64,000 bases of DNA from Arthrobacter sp. Hiyo8 (GTDB taxonomy: Bacteria; Actinomycetota; Actinomycetes; Actinomycetales; Micrococcaceae): contig AP014719.1 in assembly GCA_001549895.1 (NCBI GenBank), positions 1,302,001-1,366,000 on the forward strand. Direction: 5' to 3'. The notes below the pieces were generated by a model. That model made no database searches, was not told where the DNA came from, and was given only the letters and a program-made list of their open reading frames with translations. Below, piece after piece: positions 32,201 through 42,338 of this stretch (position 1 is the first letter of the stretch; each line of letters opens with the position of its first letter). Made by a program: the position numbers and the translations under genes.

Positions 32201-33871
32201 CTAGTGGAAGAAGTGCCTAGCGCCCGTGAAGTACATCGTGATGCCGGCGGCGTTGGCCGCAGCAATGACTTCCTCGTCGCGCACCGAACCGCCAGGCTGG
32301 ACGACGGCGCGCACACCGGCGTCGATCAGGATCTGGAGGCCATCGGCGAACGGGAAGAACGCGTCGGAAGCGGCCACGGCACCGCGGGCGCGCTCGGGTG
32401 CGCCAGTCGCGACGGCGTTGGAGGCACCGCCGGCACCGTCGACGTTGGACTCCACCTGGACGCCCAGGGTGTTGGCGCGCTCAACGGCCAGTTTGCACGA
32501 GTCGAGGCGGTTGACTTGGCCCATGCCGATGCCGACTGCCGCCCCGTTGTTGGCGAGGAGGATCGCGTTGGATTTGGCGGCGCGGCAAGCAGTCCACGCG
32601 AACGCGAGGTCGGCCAGCGTGGCGTCGTCGGCGGCAACGCCTGCGGCGAGGGTCCAGTTGGCGGGGTTGTCGCCGTCGGCGTCCACCTTGTCGGCCTGCT
32701 GGACGAGGACGCCGCCCGAGACCTGGCGGAGTTCCGTCGGGTAGCGGCCGTAACCGTCCGGCAGCGCCAGAAGGCGGATGTTCTTCTTCTTGGACAGGAT
32801 GTCAACGGCTTCCGGCTCGAAGCCCGGGGCGATGACAACCTCGGTGAAGATCCCGGCCACGGTCTTGGCCATACCGGCCGTGACAATGCTGTTGGCCGCG
32901 ATGACGCCTCCGAAAGCGGACACCGGATCGCAAGCGTGGGCCTTGGAGTGGGCGTCGGCAATGGGGTCCGCGGCATCGGCCGAACCCACGGCCACACCGC
33001 ACGGGTTGGCGTGCTTGATGATGGCGACGGCCGGCTCGGAGAAGTCGAACGCGGCGCGGAGGGCGGCGTCGGCGTCGACGAAGTTGTTGTAGCTCATGGC
33101 CTTGCCGTGCAACTGGTCTGCCTGGGCGATGCCGGCGGGGGCCGCCTTGTCCACGTACAGCGCGGCCTGCTGGTGCGGGTTTTCGCCGTAGCGCAGCACC
33201 TCGGAGCGCTCAAGGGCGAGGCCGGCGTAGGCGGGCCAATCGATGACGCCGTCACCGTCTTCGTCGAGGAACTGGCTGGCGGTCCAGGTGGCAACGGCGG
33301 TGTCGTACGTTGCGGTGTGGGCGAATGCCTTCGCGGCGAGGCGGCGGCGCGTCTTCAGGTCGAAGCCACCCGCGGCGGCGGCTTCCACGACGGCGCCATA
33401 GAAGTTCGGGTCAACAACGATCGCGACGGCGGCATGGTTCTTGGCGGCCGAACGCACCATGGCGGGGCCTCCGATGTCGATCTGCTCGACGACGTCGTCC
33501 TGCGCAGCGCCGGAGCGGACGGTCTCCACGAAGGGGTAGAGGTTGACCACAACGAGGTCGAAAGGCTCGATCTCCATCTTGGCCAGCGTTTCCATGTGGG
33601 CAGGAACGCGGCGGTCGGCCAGGATACCGCCGTGCACGCGCGGGTGCAGGGTCTTGACCCGGCCGTCGAGCATCTCCGGGGAACCGGTGACTTCTTCGAC
33701 TTCCTTGACCGGAATACCGGCTGCGGCGATCTTCTTCGCGGTGGAACCGGTGGAGACGATGGCGACTCCTGCTGCATGCAGGCCCTTCGCGAGCTCCTCC
33801 AGCCCCGTCTTGTCGTAAACCGAGATCAGTGCACGGCGGATGGGAACACGGTCAAGCTGCGTCAAGCTCAC
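32201..33871 (-). CDS. purH: Bifunctional AICAR transformylase / IMP cyclohydrolase
   Basis: Catalyses the last two steps of purine synthesis, from AICAR to IMP, in the cytoplasm. The N-terminal MGS-like cyclohydrolase domain shows [28 protein letters not shown] and [17 protein letters not shown]. The transformylase domain shows [27 protein letters not shown] and [16 protein letters not shown] with the terminal GARHFFH. GTG 33871 ([15 protein letters not shown]) matches family starts; the longer open frame to 34246 has no conserved residues. 556 residues. It is normally next to purN, but here a MurNAc-recycling operon on the other strand lies between them. Confidence 0.96.
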   Translation of the reverse strand: MSLTQLDRVPIRRALISVYDKTGLEELAKGLHAAGVAIVSTGSTAKKIAAAGIPVKEVEEVTGSPEMLDGRVKTLHPRVHGGILADRRVPAHMETLAKMEIEPFDLVVVNLYPFVETVRSGAAQDDVVEQIDIGGPAMVRSAAKNHAAVAIVVDPNFYGAVVEAAAAGGFDLKTRRRLAAKAFAHTATYDTAVATWTASQFLDEDGDGVIDWPAYAGLALERSEVLRYGENPHQQAALYVDKAAPAGIAQADQLHGKAMSYNNFVDADAALRAAFDFSEPAVAIIKHANPCGVAVGSADAADPIADAHSKAHACDPVSAFGGVIAANSIVTAGMAKTVAGIFTEVVIAPGFEPEAVDILSKKKNIRLLALPDGYGRYPTELRQVSGGVLVQQADKVDADGDNPANWTLAAGVAADDATLADLAFAWTACRAAKSNAILLANNGAAVGIGMGQVNRLDSCKLAVERANTLGVQVESNVDGAGGASNAVATGAPERARGAVAASDAFFPFADGLQILIDAGVRAVVQPGGSVRDEEVIAAANAAGITMYFTGARHFFH

Positions 33872-33991
33872 AAAAGTCTCCGTCTTATATCGCGGGATTC
33901 CGCGGTTGCTGGGGATATGGACGAGTTTATCGTGTTGTGGCTCCTCTTCGTTTTTCGAGACGTGGCCGCGTCCGCAACATATGGTTGGGCC

Positions 33992-34927
33992 ATGGATTCC
34001 GCGGATGTGATTTTGGTAGCCGACGTCGGCAAGAGCCGATGCCGGGTTGAACTCAGGCGAGGCGATGAGGTGGTGGCTCGGCGGACCAGCAGGGCTTCCC
34101 CGGCCTCGGCATGGACGACGGCGCCCGGCTCGCCTTCGAGCTGCTCGCGGACACCGCGGCCATGCTGCCGCGGGGGCTTCCGGCAGCATTCCCGGAAGGT
34201 TCGTTGCTTGGAATCGGCGCCGCCGTGGCCGGGGTTGAGGCCTCAACGGCCAACTCCCACGAACTCGCCGTCCTCCTTTCCGAGCGCTTCAAGGTCCCGG
34301 CCGCGGTTCTCTCGGACGCAACCGCGGCCCAGCTCGGCGCCCTGCACGGCGCACCCGGAACGGTGCTGATTGTTGGCACGGGGCTGTTGCCTTCCGCTTC
34401 GACGACGCCGGAACCCTCCACCGTGCCGATGGTTGGGGACCGCTCTTGGGCGATCGCGGAAGCGGCCGCTGGATCGGCCAGCAGGGCCTTCAGGCCGCAC
34501 TACAAGCTCACGACGGCGGCCCTGCCACGTCGTTGCTCGGCGCGGCTGCCGCGCTTGTAGGCTCCCCCGCGCAACTTCCGGCGTGGCTCGCCGAATCCGG
34601 CAACCCGGCACGGACGATGGCGCGTTTCACGCCCGTGGTGCTGAAAGAAGCGGAGGCGGGAGACGCCGTCGCACGCGGCATTGTGGACGAAGCCTGCAGG
34701 CTTCTCGTGAACACCGTGGCCCTTGCCGCGGGCGACACGAAGCAGGTGGCGCTCCTTGGCGGCGTCGTGAAATCGGAGTTCTTCGGCGGGCTCTTGCACA
34801 ACGCCCTCGCTTCGGCTGGGATTGAGGTGGTTGCGGCTCTCGGCGATGGCTTGGACGGGCCGCCCTCGCAGCGAACCGCCGCGGGCTCCTCCAGGAAAGG
34901 TACATTCACCGTGACGGAACAGCCTGA
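33992..34927 (+). CDS. BadF/BadG-type N-acetylglucosamine (amino sugar) kinase (three frameshifts)
   Basis: An ASKHA-fold sugar kinase of the BadF/BadG/BcrA/BcrD group, probably phosphorylating GlcNAc or an anhydro-MurNAc-type sugar from wall turnover. Motifs: [14 protein letters not shown] (phosphate 1), [14 protein letters not shown] and GTVLIVGTG (phosphate 2), [13 protein letters not shown] and [13 protein letters not shown] (adenosine). Breaks near 34092, 34384 and 34860 are each repaired by one G, ending at TGA 34925-34927 after about 311 residues. It overlaps murQ by 16 bp, so the two are translated together. Confidence 0.85.
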
Positions 34928-35882
34928 CGCTTCTTCCCCCGGTACCCCGGACTCCCCGACGGCGACGGGCTCGAGGAACTCCGTTCGGAGCTCGCGGGCC
35001 TGCAAACCGAAGCCGCGTTGCCCGCGCTCAGTGAGTTGGACACCATGGGCACGGCCGAACTCGTCGCGGCCATGAATGAGCAGAACCGCGGCGTCCCGGC
35101 CGCCGTCGAACAAGCCAGCGGGGAAATCGCCGCAGTGGTCGACGCCGTTGCGGAACGCCTCGCCCGCGGCGGCCGGTTGCTCTACGTCGGCGCCGGAACG
35201 GCCGGGCGGCTCGGGTTTTGGACGCGAGCGAATGCCCGCCCACGTTCGGCACTCCCCGGGGCTCGTCGTCGGGATCATCGCGGGCGGCACCCAAGCCATC
35301 CAGAAGCCAGTGGAGTACGCCGAGGACAACGCCACTGCCGGAGCCCGGGACCTGCACGACATCAGCGTGACCGAGGCGGACGCCGTCGTCGGAATCTCGG
35401 CTTCGGGACGCACACCGTACGTGATCGGCGCCCTTGAGGAGGCCCGCAGCCGAGGCGCTTTCACCGCCTCGATCGCTTGCAACCACGCTTCGCCCATCAG
35501 CAAACTGGCGGACGTGGCGATCGACGTCGTGGTTGGTCCCGAGTTCGTTGCCGGTTCAACGCGGCTGAAGGCCGGCACGGCGCAGAAACTCGTCCTCAAC
35601 ATGATCAGCACGCTCGCGATGGTCAAGCTCGGGAAGACCTACGGAAACCTGATGGTCGATCTGCGGGCAACCAACAACAAGCTCCTCGCAAGGTCCCAAC
35701 GGACCATCCAACACGCCACCGGAGTGGACGCAGAGACGGCGATTCGCGCGCTGGATTCCGTGGGCGGATCGGTCAAGGCAGCCATCCTGGTAGTGCTGAC
35801 GGGGATCGATCCGGGGCAGGCCAAGAGCGCTTTGGACGAGGCCGGCGGCTTCCTGCGAAAGGCGATCGAGAAGCACGGATAG
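34912..35882 (+). CDS. murQ: N-acetylmuramic acid 6-phosphate etherase (three frameshifts)
   Basis: Cleaves the lactyl ether of MurNAc-6-phosphate to GlcNAc-6-phosphate and D-lactate in peptidoglycan recycling. The SIS domain shows GGRLLYVGAGTAGRLG, LVVGIIAGGTQAI, VGISASGRTPYVIGAL and AIDVVVGPEFVAGSTRLKAG, all diagnostic for MurQ. The start is GTG 34912 with AGGAAAGG upstream. Single-base losses near 34960, 35219 and 35258 split the frame; repaired length is about 324 residues. It sits between a sugar kinase and an MFS transporter, a coherent amino sugar recycling operon. Confidence 0.93.
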
Positions 35883-35903
35883 AGTTTTCCCCAGGAGGGG
35901 AAA

Positions 35904-37253
35904 TGAATACTTACACGACCGTCCCGAGCGGCGAACAGGTTGTCCAGGAGCTGCCGTGGCGGTGGAAGGTCCAGGGCAGGATCTTCCTGATCGGGGCCTC
36001 GGCTTCATGTTCGATGCCTGGGACGTCACCCTCAACGGCATCCTCATTCCGCTGCTTTCCAAGCATTGGTCCCTCCAGCCCGCCGACGCCGGATGGATCG
36101 GGACCGCAAACCTGATCGGCATGGCCTTGGGCGCCTTCGCCTGGGGTACCATCGCGGACACCATCGGCCGGAAACGGGCCTTCACGGCCACCCTGCTGAT
36201 CTTCTCCATCTTTACTGTGTTGGGAGCTTTCGCGCCGGACATCGTGTGGTTCTGCATCTTCCGCTTCATGGCCGGCTTCGGGCTGGGCGGCTGCATTCCG
36301 GTGGACTACGCACTCGTCGGTGAATTCACGCCACGGAAGCATCGCGGCAAGGTGCTCACGGCCATGGATGGTTGGTGGCCCGTAGGGGCCGCCCTGTGCG
36401 GCTTCATTTCGGCCGGACTTGTTGCGGCCTTTGCCGATTGGCGCCTCACCATGCTCGTGATGGTGTTGCCTGCCCTTCTGGTGTTCTGGGTCAGGCGGAG
36501 CGTGCCCGAATCCCCGCTCTTCCTCATCCGCAGGGCCGGCGCCAAGAAGCCGCCGACGTCATCGACAGCCTCGTCCTGGCCACGGGAGCCGAGCCGCGCG
36601 CCTACAGCCTGCCCGCGCCACAAGATGCTCCGCGCCTCTCCGCCGGCAGCGCGTGGCAGCAACTGCGACGGATCTGGCAGTTCAACTGGAAGATCACGAC
36701 GGCGGCCTGGGCCCTGTTTTTCAGCATCCTTCTGGTCTACTACTTGAGCTTGACGTGGATGCCGCGGATTCTGATCGGCGCCGGGTTCGAGGAGTACAAG
36801 GCCTTCGTGACGACAGCCGGGATGGCCGGCGTCGGGCTCCTGGGCGTGGCGGTCGCGGCAGTGCTGGTGGAGCGGGTGGGCCGCAAGTGGATCCTGGCCA
36901 TCACCGCGCCGCTGTCCGCGTTGGCCCTGGTGATCGTGTCATTGGTGGTGGACATTCCGGACGCGGCGGTGTTCTGGCTCCTGGCGTTCGGCTTCGTCAT
37001 CCAGGTGGCCATCCCGGTGCTCTACACCTACGTGTCGGAGCTCTACCCCACGGAGCTTCGGGGTTCCGGCTTCGGCTGGGCCTCGACCTTCTCACGCGTT
37101 GGTGCCGGGATCGGGCCACTCGTGTTCGCTTCGTATTTCTGGCCCGAGCTTGGCCTGGCCACGTCTTTCGCCTTGGCTGGCGGGCTCATCGTGGTGGCGG
37201 TGCTGTGGATGGCGTTGTTTGCGCCGGAGACCAAGCAGCTCGAGCTCGACTGA
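35904..37253 (+). CDS. MFS transporter, sugar/aromatic-acid porter type (two frameshifts)
   Basis: A 12-helix major facilitator with an N-terminal DxxD-like GLGFMFDAWDVTLNGILIPL, loop GTIADTIGRKRAFTATL, FMAGFGLGGCIPVDYALVGE and a late RVGAGIGPL. AGGAGGGG lies 3 nt before ATG 35904, an unusually close, strong site. Breaks near 36000 and 36545 are repaired by one base each; length is about 450 residues. It is 21 bp after murQ, so it probably imports MurNAc or a related amino sugar for that pathway. Specificity is inferred from context. Confidence 0.87.
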
Positions 37254-37270
37254 GCATGCCCACGGGGGTG

Positions 37271-37336
37271 CCCAACTGACTCGCATTTGTTGTCGTTATG
37301 AGCCGCCAAAACGACATCTAATGCGAGCTAGTTGGG
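37271..37336. repeat. Intergenic palindromic element, copy 2
   Basis: An inverted repeat with arms CCCAACTGACTCGCATTTGT… and …CTAATGCGAGCTAGTTGGG around a central AACGACA-type core, related to 27332-27393. It lies between the 3' ends of the MFS gene and purN. Confidence 0.8.
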
Positions 37337-37349
37337 CCGAACGGAGGAC

Positions 37350-37922
37350 TTAGGCGTGCTTTCCCGCCGCGAGCTCTGCGAGCGTCCGGACCAGGAGCCT
37401 ACGCTCCACCACCTTGATGCGTTCGTGCAGGGTGTCCTCGGTGTCGTCCGGGGCGATGTCCACCGCTTCCTGGGCGATGATGGGCCCGGTGTCCACGCCG
37501 GCGTCGGCCCAGTGGACAGTGCAGCCGGTCACTTTCACACCATAGGCCATGGCATCGCGGACTCCATGGGCTCCCGGGAAAGCGGGAAGCAGTGCGGGGT
37601 GGGTGTTGAGGTACTTGCCTCCGAAGGCATCGATGAACTCCGGACTCACAATCCGCATGAACCCGGACGAGACCACCACGTCCGGATCGTACGAGGCAAC
37701 GGCTTTGGTAAGTGCCGCGTTCCAATCGGCCCTGTCCGCGTAGTCCTTGAAGTCCACCACGAAGGTGTCCAGTCCGGCTTCGGCAGAGCGTTCCACGCCG
37801 TAGGTACCCGGCCGGTCGGCTCCCACGGCTGCGATCTCAATGTCCAGCTCGCCCGCCTTCACGGCGTCGATTACTGCTTGGAGGTTGGAACCGGTGCCGG
37901 AGACGAGGACAACAATACGCAT
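37350..37922 (-). CDS. purN: Phosphoribosylglycinamide formyltransferase
   Basis: Transfers a formyl group from 10-formyl-THF to GAR in purine synthesis. The 190-residue product shows the N-terminal VLVSGTGSNLQAVIDA phosphate-binding loop. The catalytic block is YLNTHPALLPAFPGAHG, with the Asn-His pair and, further on, the Asp of HWADAGVDTGPIIAQ. No frameshift. purH lies 3.5 kb downstream on the same strand with an opposite-strand operon between. Confidence 0.96.
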   Translation of the reverse strand: MRIVVLVSGTGSNLQAVIDAVKAGELDIEIAAVGADRPGTYGVERSAEAGLDTFVVDFKDYADRADWNAALTKAVASYDPDVVVSSGFMRIVSPEFIDAFGGKYLNTHPALLPAFPGAHGVRDAMAYGVKVTGCTVHWADAGVDTGPIIAQEAVDIAPDDTEDTLHERIKVVERRLLVRTLAELAAGKHA

Positions 37923-37960
37923 TGCACTAGCTTATGGCTGGCTCGCGTAGGCTGGAAAAC

Positions 37961-38383
37961 ATGAATTCCGGCGTTGGACCCACCCCGCAGCATCAGCCTC
38001 AGAGCGAGGCTGCCAAATCAGCGCTTGCCGTTACCCACACGCTGTTCAGGACTTTCCTGCTGACCGTGCTTGGCGCCCTGTTCGTCTATATCCTGAACAT
38101 CAGCTACGTCTGGCTCAGTGGAATCCTCACCGTCATCGCCGCGGTGCTTGGAGTGGTGGTCCTCGTGCGGGCGATCCGGTTCAAGCAGCCGCGCATCGTT
38201 CTGTTCGGCACCATTTCCGGGCTCGTGGTCACGGCCATCATGTGCCTGCTGGTGCTCACCGCAGTCGTCTTCTTCCAACAGGTCACCACCTTGGAGAACT
38301 GTGCACGAGGCGCACTGACGCTCCACGCCCAAAACTCGTGCCAGGTGGATTTCCAGAATTCCCTTCCCTCCGGATTGCGCTAG
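37961..38383 (+). CDS. Small hypothetical membrane protein
   Basis: 140 residues from ATG 37961. There is a short polar N-terminus, then three hydrophobic segments (about residues 30-52, 55-75 and 83-108) and a soluble tail with two cysteines (LENCARGALTLHAQNSCQVD). I recognise no family. It is divergent from purN by 38 bp and converges on the DUF6350 gene. Membrane location is clear; function is not. Confidence 0.75.
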   Translation: MNSGVGPTPQHQPQSEAAKSALAVTHTLFRTFLLTVLGALFVYILNISYVWLSGILTVIAAVLGVVVLVRAIRFKQPRIVLFGTISGLVVTAIMCLLVLTAVVFFQQVTTLENCARGALTLHAQNSCQVDFQNSLPSGLR

Positions 38384-38413
38384 CCGGGGCGCAAGCCAGG
38401 TGAGGCAGGCACC

Positions 38414-39744
38414 TTAGCGGCGGTCACCGTCGTACACGGAATCGTCGAGATCCGCTTCGCGGAGCTTCTGCCGCCTTTCGAGCCAGGGCCCCACCCAATA
38501 ACCGATCACGACGCCGATCCCCACCTCCGCGGCGATCCAGACTGCCGTCCACCGCGGGTCCGGGCCGATCTCGGTGAGACGCCCGATTCCGGCGGAACCG
38601 CGCGCCAGCCAGGCGAGGCCTCCGGCCAAAGCCCCTGCGACGGCCCCGATGAGCGCGCCGAGGATCAGCGTGGAAACAGGAGCCGTGAACCAGCGCGCCT
38701 TGATCTTGATGGAGAGCCATTCGTCGAAGTGGTTCTCCCCCGCCCGCAGGAACCACCAGCCCGCCAACACACCGGCGATCACCGGCAGGGCGAGGGCCGC
38801 GGCGCCGAAGTCGAGCTGCCCGGTGGGCAGTGCGCCGAAGACGGGGATCGCGGGCAGCGGCCGACGGCGGTGCCCAGCGGCCCGACGTGTGAGCCGATGC
38901 CGAGGGAGAACCCTGCGCCAGAGGACCAAGCCAAAGCGAATACCGCCAGATTGGGGAGGTAGCCGAGCTGGGCGATGGTCAGGACGCCACCGCCGAGGGC
39001 GCCGGCTTTCAGGCCTTCGTAGACGGCGATGATGTCCGTCCAGTGGATGACAAGGTCGACGGCGAGCAGCGTCGCTGAGAGTGTCAGGGCTGCCATGATC
39101 GCGACGAATCCGGCCTTGATGGCGGAGCCGAAGTAGGAACCGGCCCAGCGGGAATGTTGGCTTGTGCGCGCAAGCCAATCGACGGCGTCGACCCCAATGA
39201 GCCTGCTCCACGAGCCCGACTCACGCCGGGCACCCACCACCATGCCGAGACCGAACGGGATAAGCGGAAGTAAGGCAGCGAACCAGATGTTGATGACGAC
39301 GTCCTGCGTCCGGCACACGAATCCGGTGGCCGCGCCGAACGCCCCGTAGACAAGCAACGCTCCGAAGAAGGCCTGCCACAGCTGGTCCGTGTAGGAAGCC
39401 CTGGCCAGCCGGCGGCCCGCGCGCCACGCCAAAAGGAAGGGGACCAGCGTCAGTCCGAGCGGGATAAGGGACAACATCCCGGAACCCGGTAGACCCGCGG
39501 TTCCCATGTTCACAGTGGCAAGTTGCAGCGGAACGCCGTGGACCAGCAACCAGGCTTGGCCAGCCAGGCGTGCCAGGAAATCGACGGTGTGGTTCTGGAA
39601 TCCGTCAGTTGCCCAGACACCGATCAGCGGCAGGACCACCACGAGCGCGGAGATGATGGCGGCCTGGGCCGACTCAAGGGCACCCTGCAGCCACAAAGGC
39701 ATGGGCAGGCCATGGTTACCAGTCTGATCAGCGCGCAGTTTCAT
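38414..39744 (-). CDS. DUF6350 family polytopic membrane protein (one frameshift)
   Basis: About 444 residues with roughly ten to eleven hydrophobic segments, starting MKLRADQTGNHGLPMPLWLQ. It matches the actinobacterial DUF6350 layout, including SLIPLGLTLVPFLLAWRAGRR after the second helix. These genes are commonly found just upstream of purN/purH in Micrococcales, which agrees with the position here. One base restored near 38862 (LGTAVGPLPAIPVFGALP) reconnects the C-terminal third. The cytoplasmic tail is charged (RRQKLREADLDDSVYDGDRR). Function is unproven; a link to cell division has been suggested for relatives. Confidence 0.8.
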
Positions 39745-39817
39745 CGTGTTCTATCGTGCCACGGCGTGCCCCGCTCCCCCGGCAGGCGCCCGCACGGCCC
39801 GCCAATCCCCCAACGCC

Positions 39818-40018
39818 CGCTCACTTATGAGGCGTTCCGGGCGGACGCTCGCTCACCAATGAGGTTTTCCGGGCCAACGCCCGCTCACCAATGAGGTTTT
39901 CCGGGCCAACGCGCGCTCACTCCGGCCGCACCGCCGTCGTCGTATACGTGAGCGAGCGTTAGCAGGAAACCCGACATACGTGAGCGAGCGTTAGCAGGAA
40001 ACCCGACATACGTGAGCG
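39818..40018. repeat. Two facing tandem arrays of a 32-bp intergenic unit
   Basis: Forward units begin with CGCTCAC at 39818, 39850, 39882 and 39914, an exact 32-bp period. Inverse units carry GTGAGCG at 39948, 39980 and 40012, again exactly 32 bp. The forward unit reads CGCTCACCAATGAGGTTTTC…; the complement of the inverse unit reads CGCTCACGTATGTCGGGTTT…, so both arms are the same element in opposite orientation and can form a large cruciform. It fills most of the 413-bp gap between the DUF6350 and DUF4383 genes. The rest of the gap shows nothing else. Confidence 0.85.
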
Positions 40019-40157
40019 AGCGTCCGGGGCGCGCAGCGCCTGTTGGGGCCGCCGGGCACGCCGCCGCCGGGCCGGCCGGACGCCGCCGCTCCCAGCGCTT
40101 TTTGCATAAGTCAGACGTAAAATTGGATTGTTCGCAATAGGTGGATGGAGGGCATAA

Positions 40158-40622
40158 ATGACTACCGCAACCCCACATGCACATGGTGTTCACTTTGGAC
40201 GGACGGACATCCAGAACATCGGCATGGGTATAGGTATTCTGATGGCGCTGGTGGGCCTTCTCGGATTCATTCCGGGAATCACTATGCGGTACGGGGAATT
40301 GCAGTTCTTCGGGCCAAATTCGCACGCAATGCTCCTGGGTGTGTTCCAAGTGTCGCTGCTGCTCAACATTGTGCAGCTCCTCATCGGTGGAACCAGCTGG
40401 GCGATGTCCCGCTCGGGCGGCCACAGCGCACGCAATATCCTGATGAGCTTCGGCGCCTTGTACATCGTGTTCAGTGTGTACGGACTGAGTGTCGGGGTTG
40501 ATTCGGCGGCCAACTTCCTGTCGCTGAACACGCTCGACAACTGGACGTTCATGGTCTTGGGCATCCTGATGATTGCCGCTGGCTGGATGTTTTCACGGCA
40601 TCTGGCCGACGACGCAAAGTAG
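40158..40622 (+). CDS. DUF4383 domain-containing membrane protein
   Basis: 154 residues with four transmembrane helices and the DUF4383 pattern (NIGMGIGILMALVGLLGFIP, LGVFQVSLLLNIVQLLIG). It ends in a charged C-terminus (SRHLADDAK). GGAGG lies before the ATG. The family is widespread in actinobacteria and has no known function; some members are stress induced. It is a single-gene unit. Confidence 0.82.
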   Translation: MTTATPHAHGVHFGRTDIQNIGMGIGILMALVGLLGFIPGITMRYGELQFFGPNSHAMLLGVFQVSLLLNIVQLLIGGTSWAMSRSGGHSARNILMSFGALYIVFSVYGLSVGVDSAANFLSLNTLDNWTFMVLGILMIAAGWMFSRHLADDAK

Positions 40623-40687
40623 CCCTATTCAAAGCCCGGATTGAGTTAGCCCGGATTACAGGAGCCGCCGATGGGTAGGATCTACAG

Positions 40688-41506
40688 CTAAATCTGAATA
40701 GTCATACAAGCGGTTGGTGCAGTTCCTGCGGTGAAGAAGCCGGGAGCTGTGCCAACCTTCTTTGTGCCCGACGCCGTCAGATCCACTTTGGTGCCGCCGG
40801 CACGGGCCCAGCGCCCGCGGTCACCCGCCGGCCCGCGTCCGGTGGCCCATTGCACGACGCCGGCGAGAGGCCCGGCGACCACGACGGCGGCGTCCGGATC
40901 GCCGAACGTGAGGTCCGTGCCGCTGACCTTGACCAACAACCCGGCGTCGGTGCCCCGGGCGGCCCACGAACCGGTGATGTCGCGCAGCAGCCGTTCCAGT
41001 ACCGAGGCCGGGATGTCACCGAACGATGCTCCGTTGTAGAGGTCGACGGCGTGCACCCAGACTTCGCGGGTGCGCATCCAGACCGTTTCCGACGCCGGGA
41101 CTTCCCTGCCCTGGATGGTCCGGACCGTGTGGTGCCAGGCGTCCTCGGGCAGATCCCGCCATTCCACGCTCAGGTGCACGGCGGAGTGGTCAAACAGGTT
41201 CCGCAACGCGATGGGAGACAGGGTGGCGCCGAAGTTGATCTCCTCATCCCGCACTGCAATTGAGGGATACATCGGAGTCTCCACGCCGGTCGACGCCCAC
41301 TCCACGAGGCGGGCGATGGCCCGGGCGTTGTAGCCCACGTGTGCTACAACGTGGCGGCGGGTCCAGTCGGGAAGCAGCGAATCGCCGTCGAGCCCGGCAT
41401 CGGTGAGTTCGTTGAGCTTGCGGGCGAAGAACGCGGTCCCACGCCGGGCCTGCAGGAGCTGTTCCTGCAGGCCAGGATCGGTGGTGAGGTCGTGGCGGGC
41501 GACCAT
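40688..41506 (-). CDS. Maleylpyruvate isomerase, mycothiol-dependent (DinB-like fold)
   Basis: Isomerises maleylpyruvate to fumarylpyruvate in the gentisate pathway using mycothiol, the actinobacterial thiol. The N-terminal DinB/MDMPI helical bundle has the metal-binding histidine in RRHVVAHVGYNARA and further ligands in TREVWVHAVDLYNG. A C-terminal MDMPI_C domain follows. The product is 272 residues from ATG 41506. Its start overlaps the stop of the hydrolase gene by one base (TGATG), and the dioxygenase lies upstream, so three consecutive pathway steps are co-transcribed. Confidence 0.9.
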   Translation of the reverse strand: MVARHDLTTDPGLQEQLLQARRGTAFFARKLNELTDAGLDGDSLLPDWTRRHVVAHVGYNARAIARLVEWASTGVETPMYPSIAVRDEEINFGATLSPIALRNLFDHSAVHLSVEWRDLPEDAWHHTVRTIQGREVPASETVWMRTREVWVHAVDLYNGASFGDIPASVLERLLRDITGSWAARGTDAGLLVKVSGTDLTFGDPDAAVVVAGPLAGVVQWATGRGPAGDRGRWARAGGTKVDLTASGTKKVGTAPGFFTAGTAPTACMTIQI

Positions 41507-42338
41507 CAGGCTTCCTTGACCACGCGGTTGCTCAGCTGGCCCAGTCCCTCGATGGTGGTGACCAGGAGCTGGCCTCCTGGAGGTACCGCTTCGGGTTCTG
41601 GGCATGGCCCACTCCGCCGGGGGTGCCGGTGGCGATGACGTCGCCCGGGTTCAGCGTGATGATGGTGGAGATGTAGGACACCAGGAATTCGGGGTGAACA
41701 CGAGGTCCCCGGTGGGGGTCTGCTGCTGGATCTCGCCGTCCACCGCGGAGGTCATGAGCGGCCGGCCGAGAACTCGTCCTTGGTGACCAGGGCGGGCCCG
41801 AACGGGGTGGACTTCTCCCAGGTCTTGCCTTGCAGCCATTGGATGGTGCGGAACTGGTAGTCGCGCATGCTGATGTCGTTCAGCACCGAGTACCCGGCTA
41901 TGTGATCGGCCGCGTCGGCTTCGCTGATGCGGCGCCCTTCTTGCCGATCACGACGGCGAGCTCGGCCTCCCAGTCAACCGTGTCCGATTCCTGCGGCAAC
42001 GCCAGGTCGTCGTTGGGACCGATTAGCGATTCCTGGTACTTCGCGAACAGGGTGGGGTACTCGGGGATTTCCCGGCCCATCTCCTTGATGTGGTTGCGGT
42101 AGTTGTGCCCGACGCAGATGATCTTCCCCGGTGAGGGCACGACGGCGGCGAGGTCGGCGCCGTCGTACGCGTGAGTTGCGCCGTTGGCCGCCTCAGCGAT
42201 AGTCGCCCAGGCGGGGTCCTGCAGGAGGACGCCCACGTCGGAGAACCCGTCGATCTCGGTCAGGATGTCGCCGTCCTGGCGGACGGCCACGGTGCCGGTG
42301 CCGGTCCCGTCAGAAATGCGGAGGGTGAGGAGTCTCAT
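41506..42338 (-). CDS. Fumarylpyruvate hydrolase, FAH family (about four frameshifts)
   Basis: Hydrolyses fumarylpyruvate to fumarate and pyruvate, the last gentisate-pathway step. The FAH fold shows [20 protein letters not shown], the metal ligands in [15 protein letters not shown], and [20 protein letters not shown]. Breaks near 41940, 41768, 41690 and 41578 are all repaired by one base, giving about 279 residues ending RVVKEA. ATG 42338 overlaps the dioxygenase stop (ATGA). The pathway assignment comes from its neighbours, because FAH proteins alone are not specific. Confidence 0.87.

Noticed and set aside
33872..34246. N-terminal extension of PurH to 34246
   Set aside because: The extra ~125 residues are antisense to the sugar kinase gene and do not resemble PurH. 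GTG 33871 gives the conserved start.
32048..34369. A 773-residue plus-strand frame opposite purH
   Set aside because: Mirror of the conserved purH gene. Only the last part, from 33992, is real, as the start of the sugar kinase.
39818..40018. CRISPR array
   Set aside because: The 32-bp units are contiguous with no unique spacers, they switch orientation in the middle, and no cas genes are nearby.
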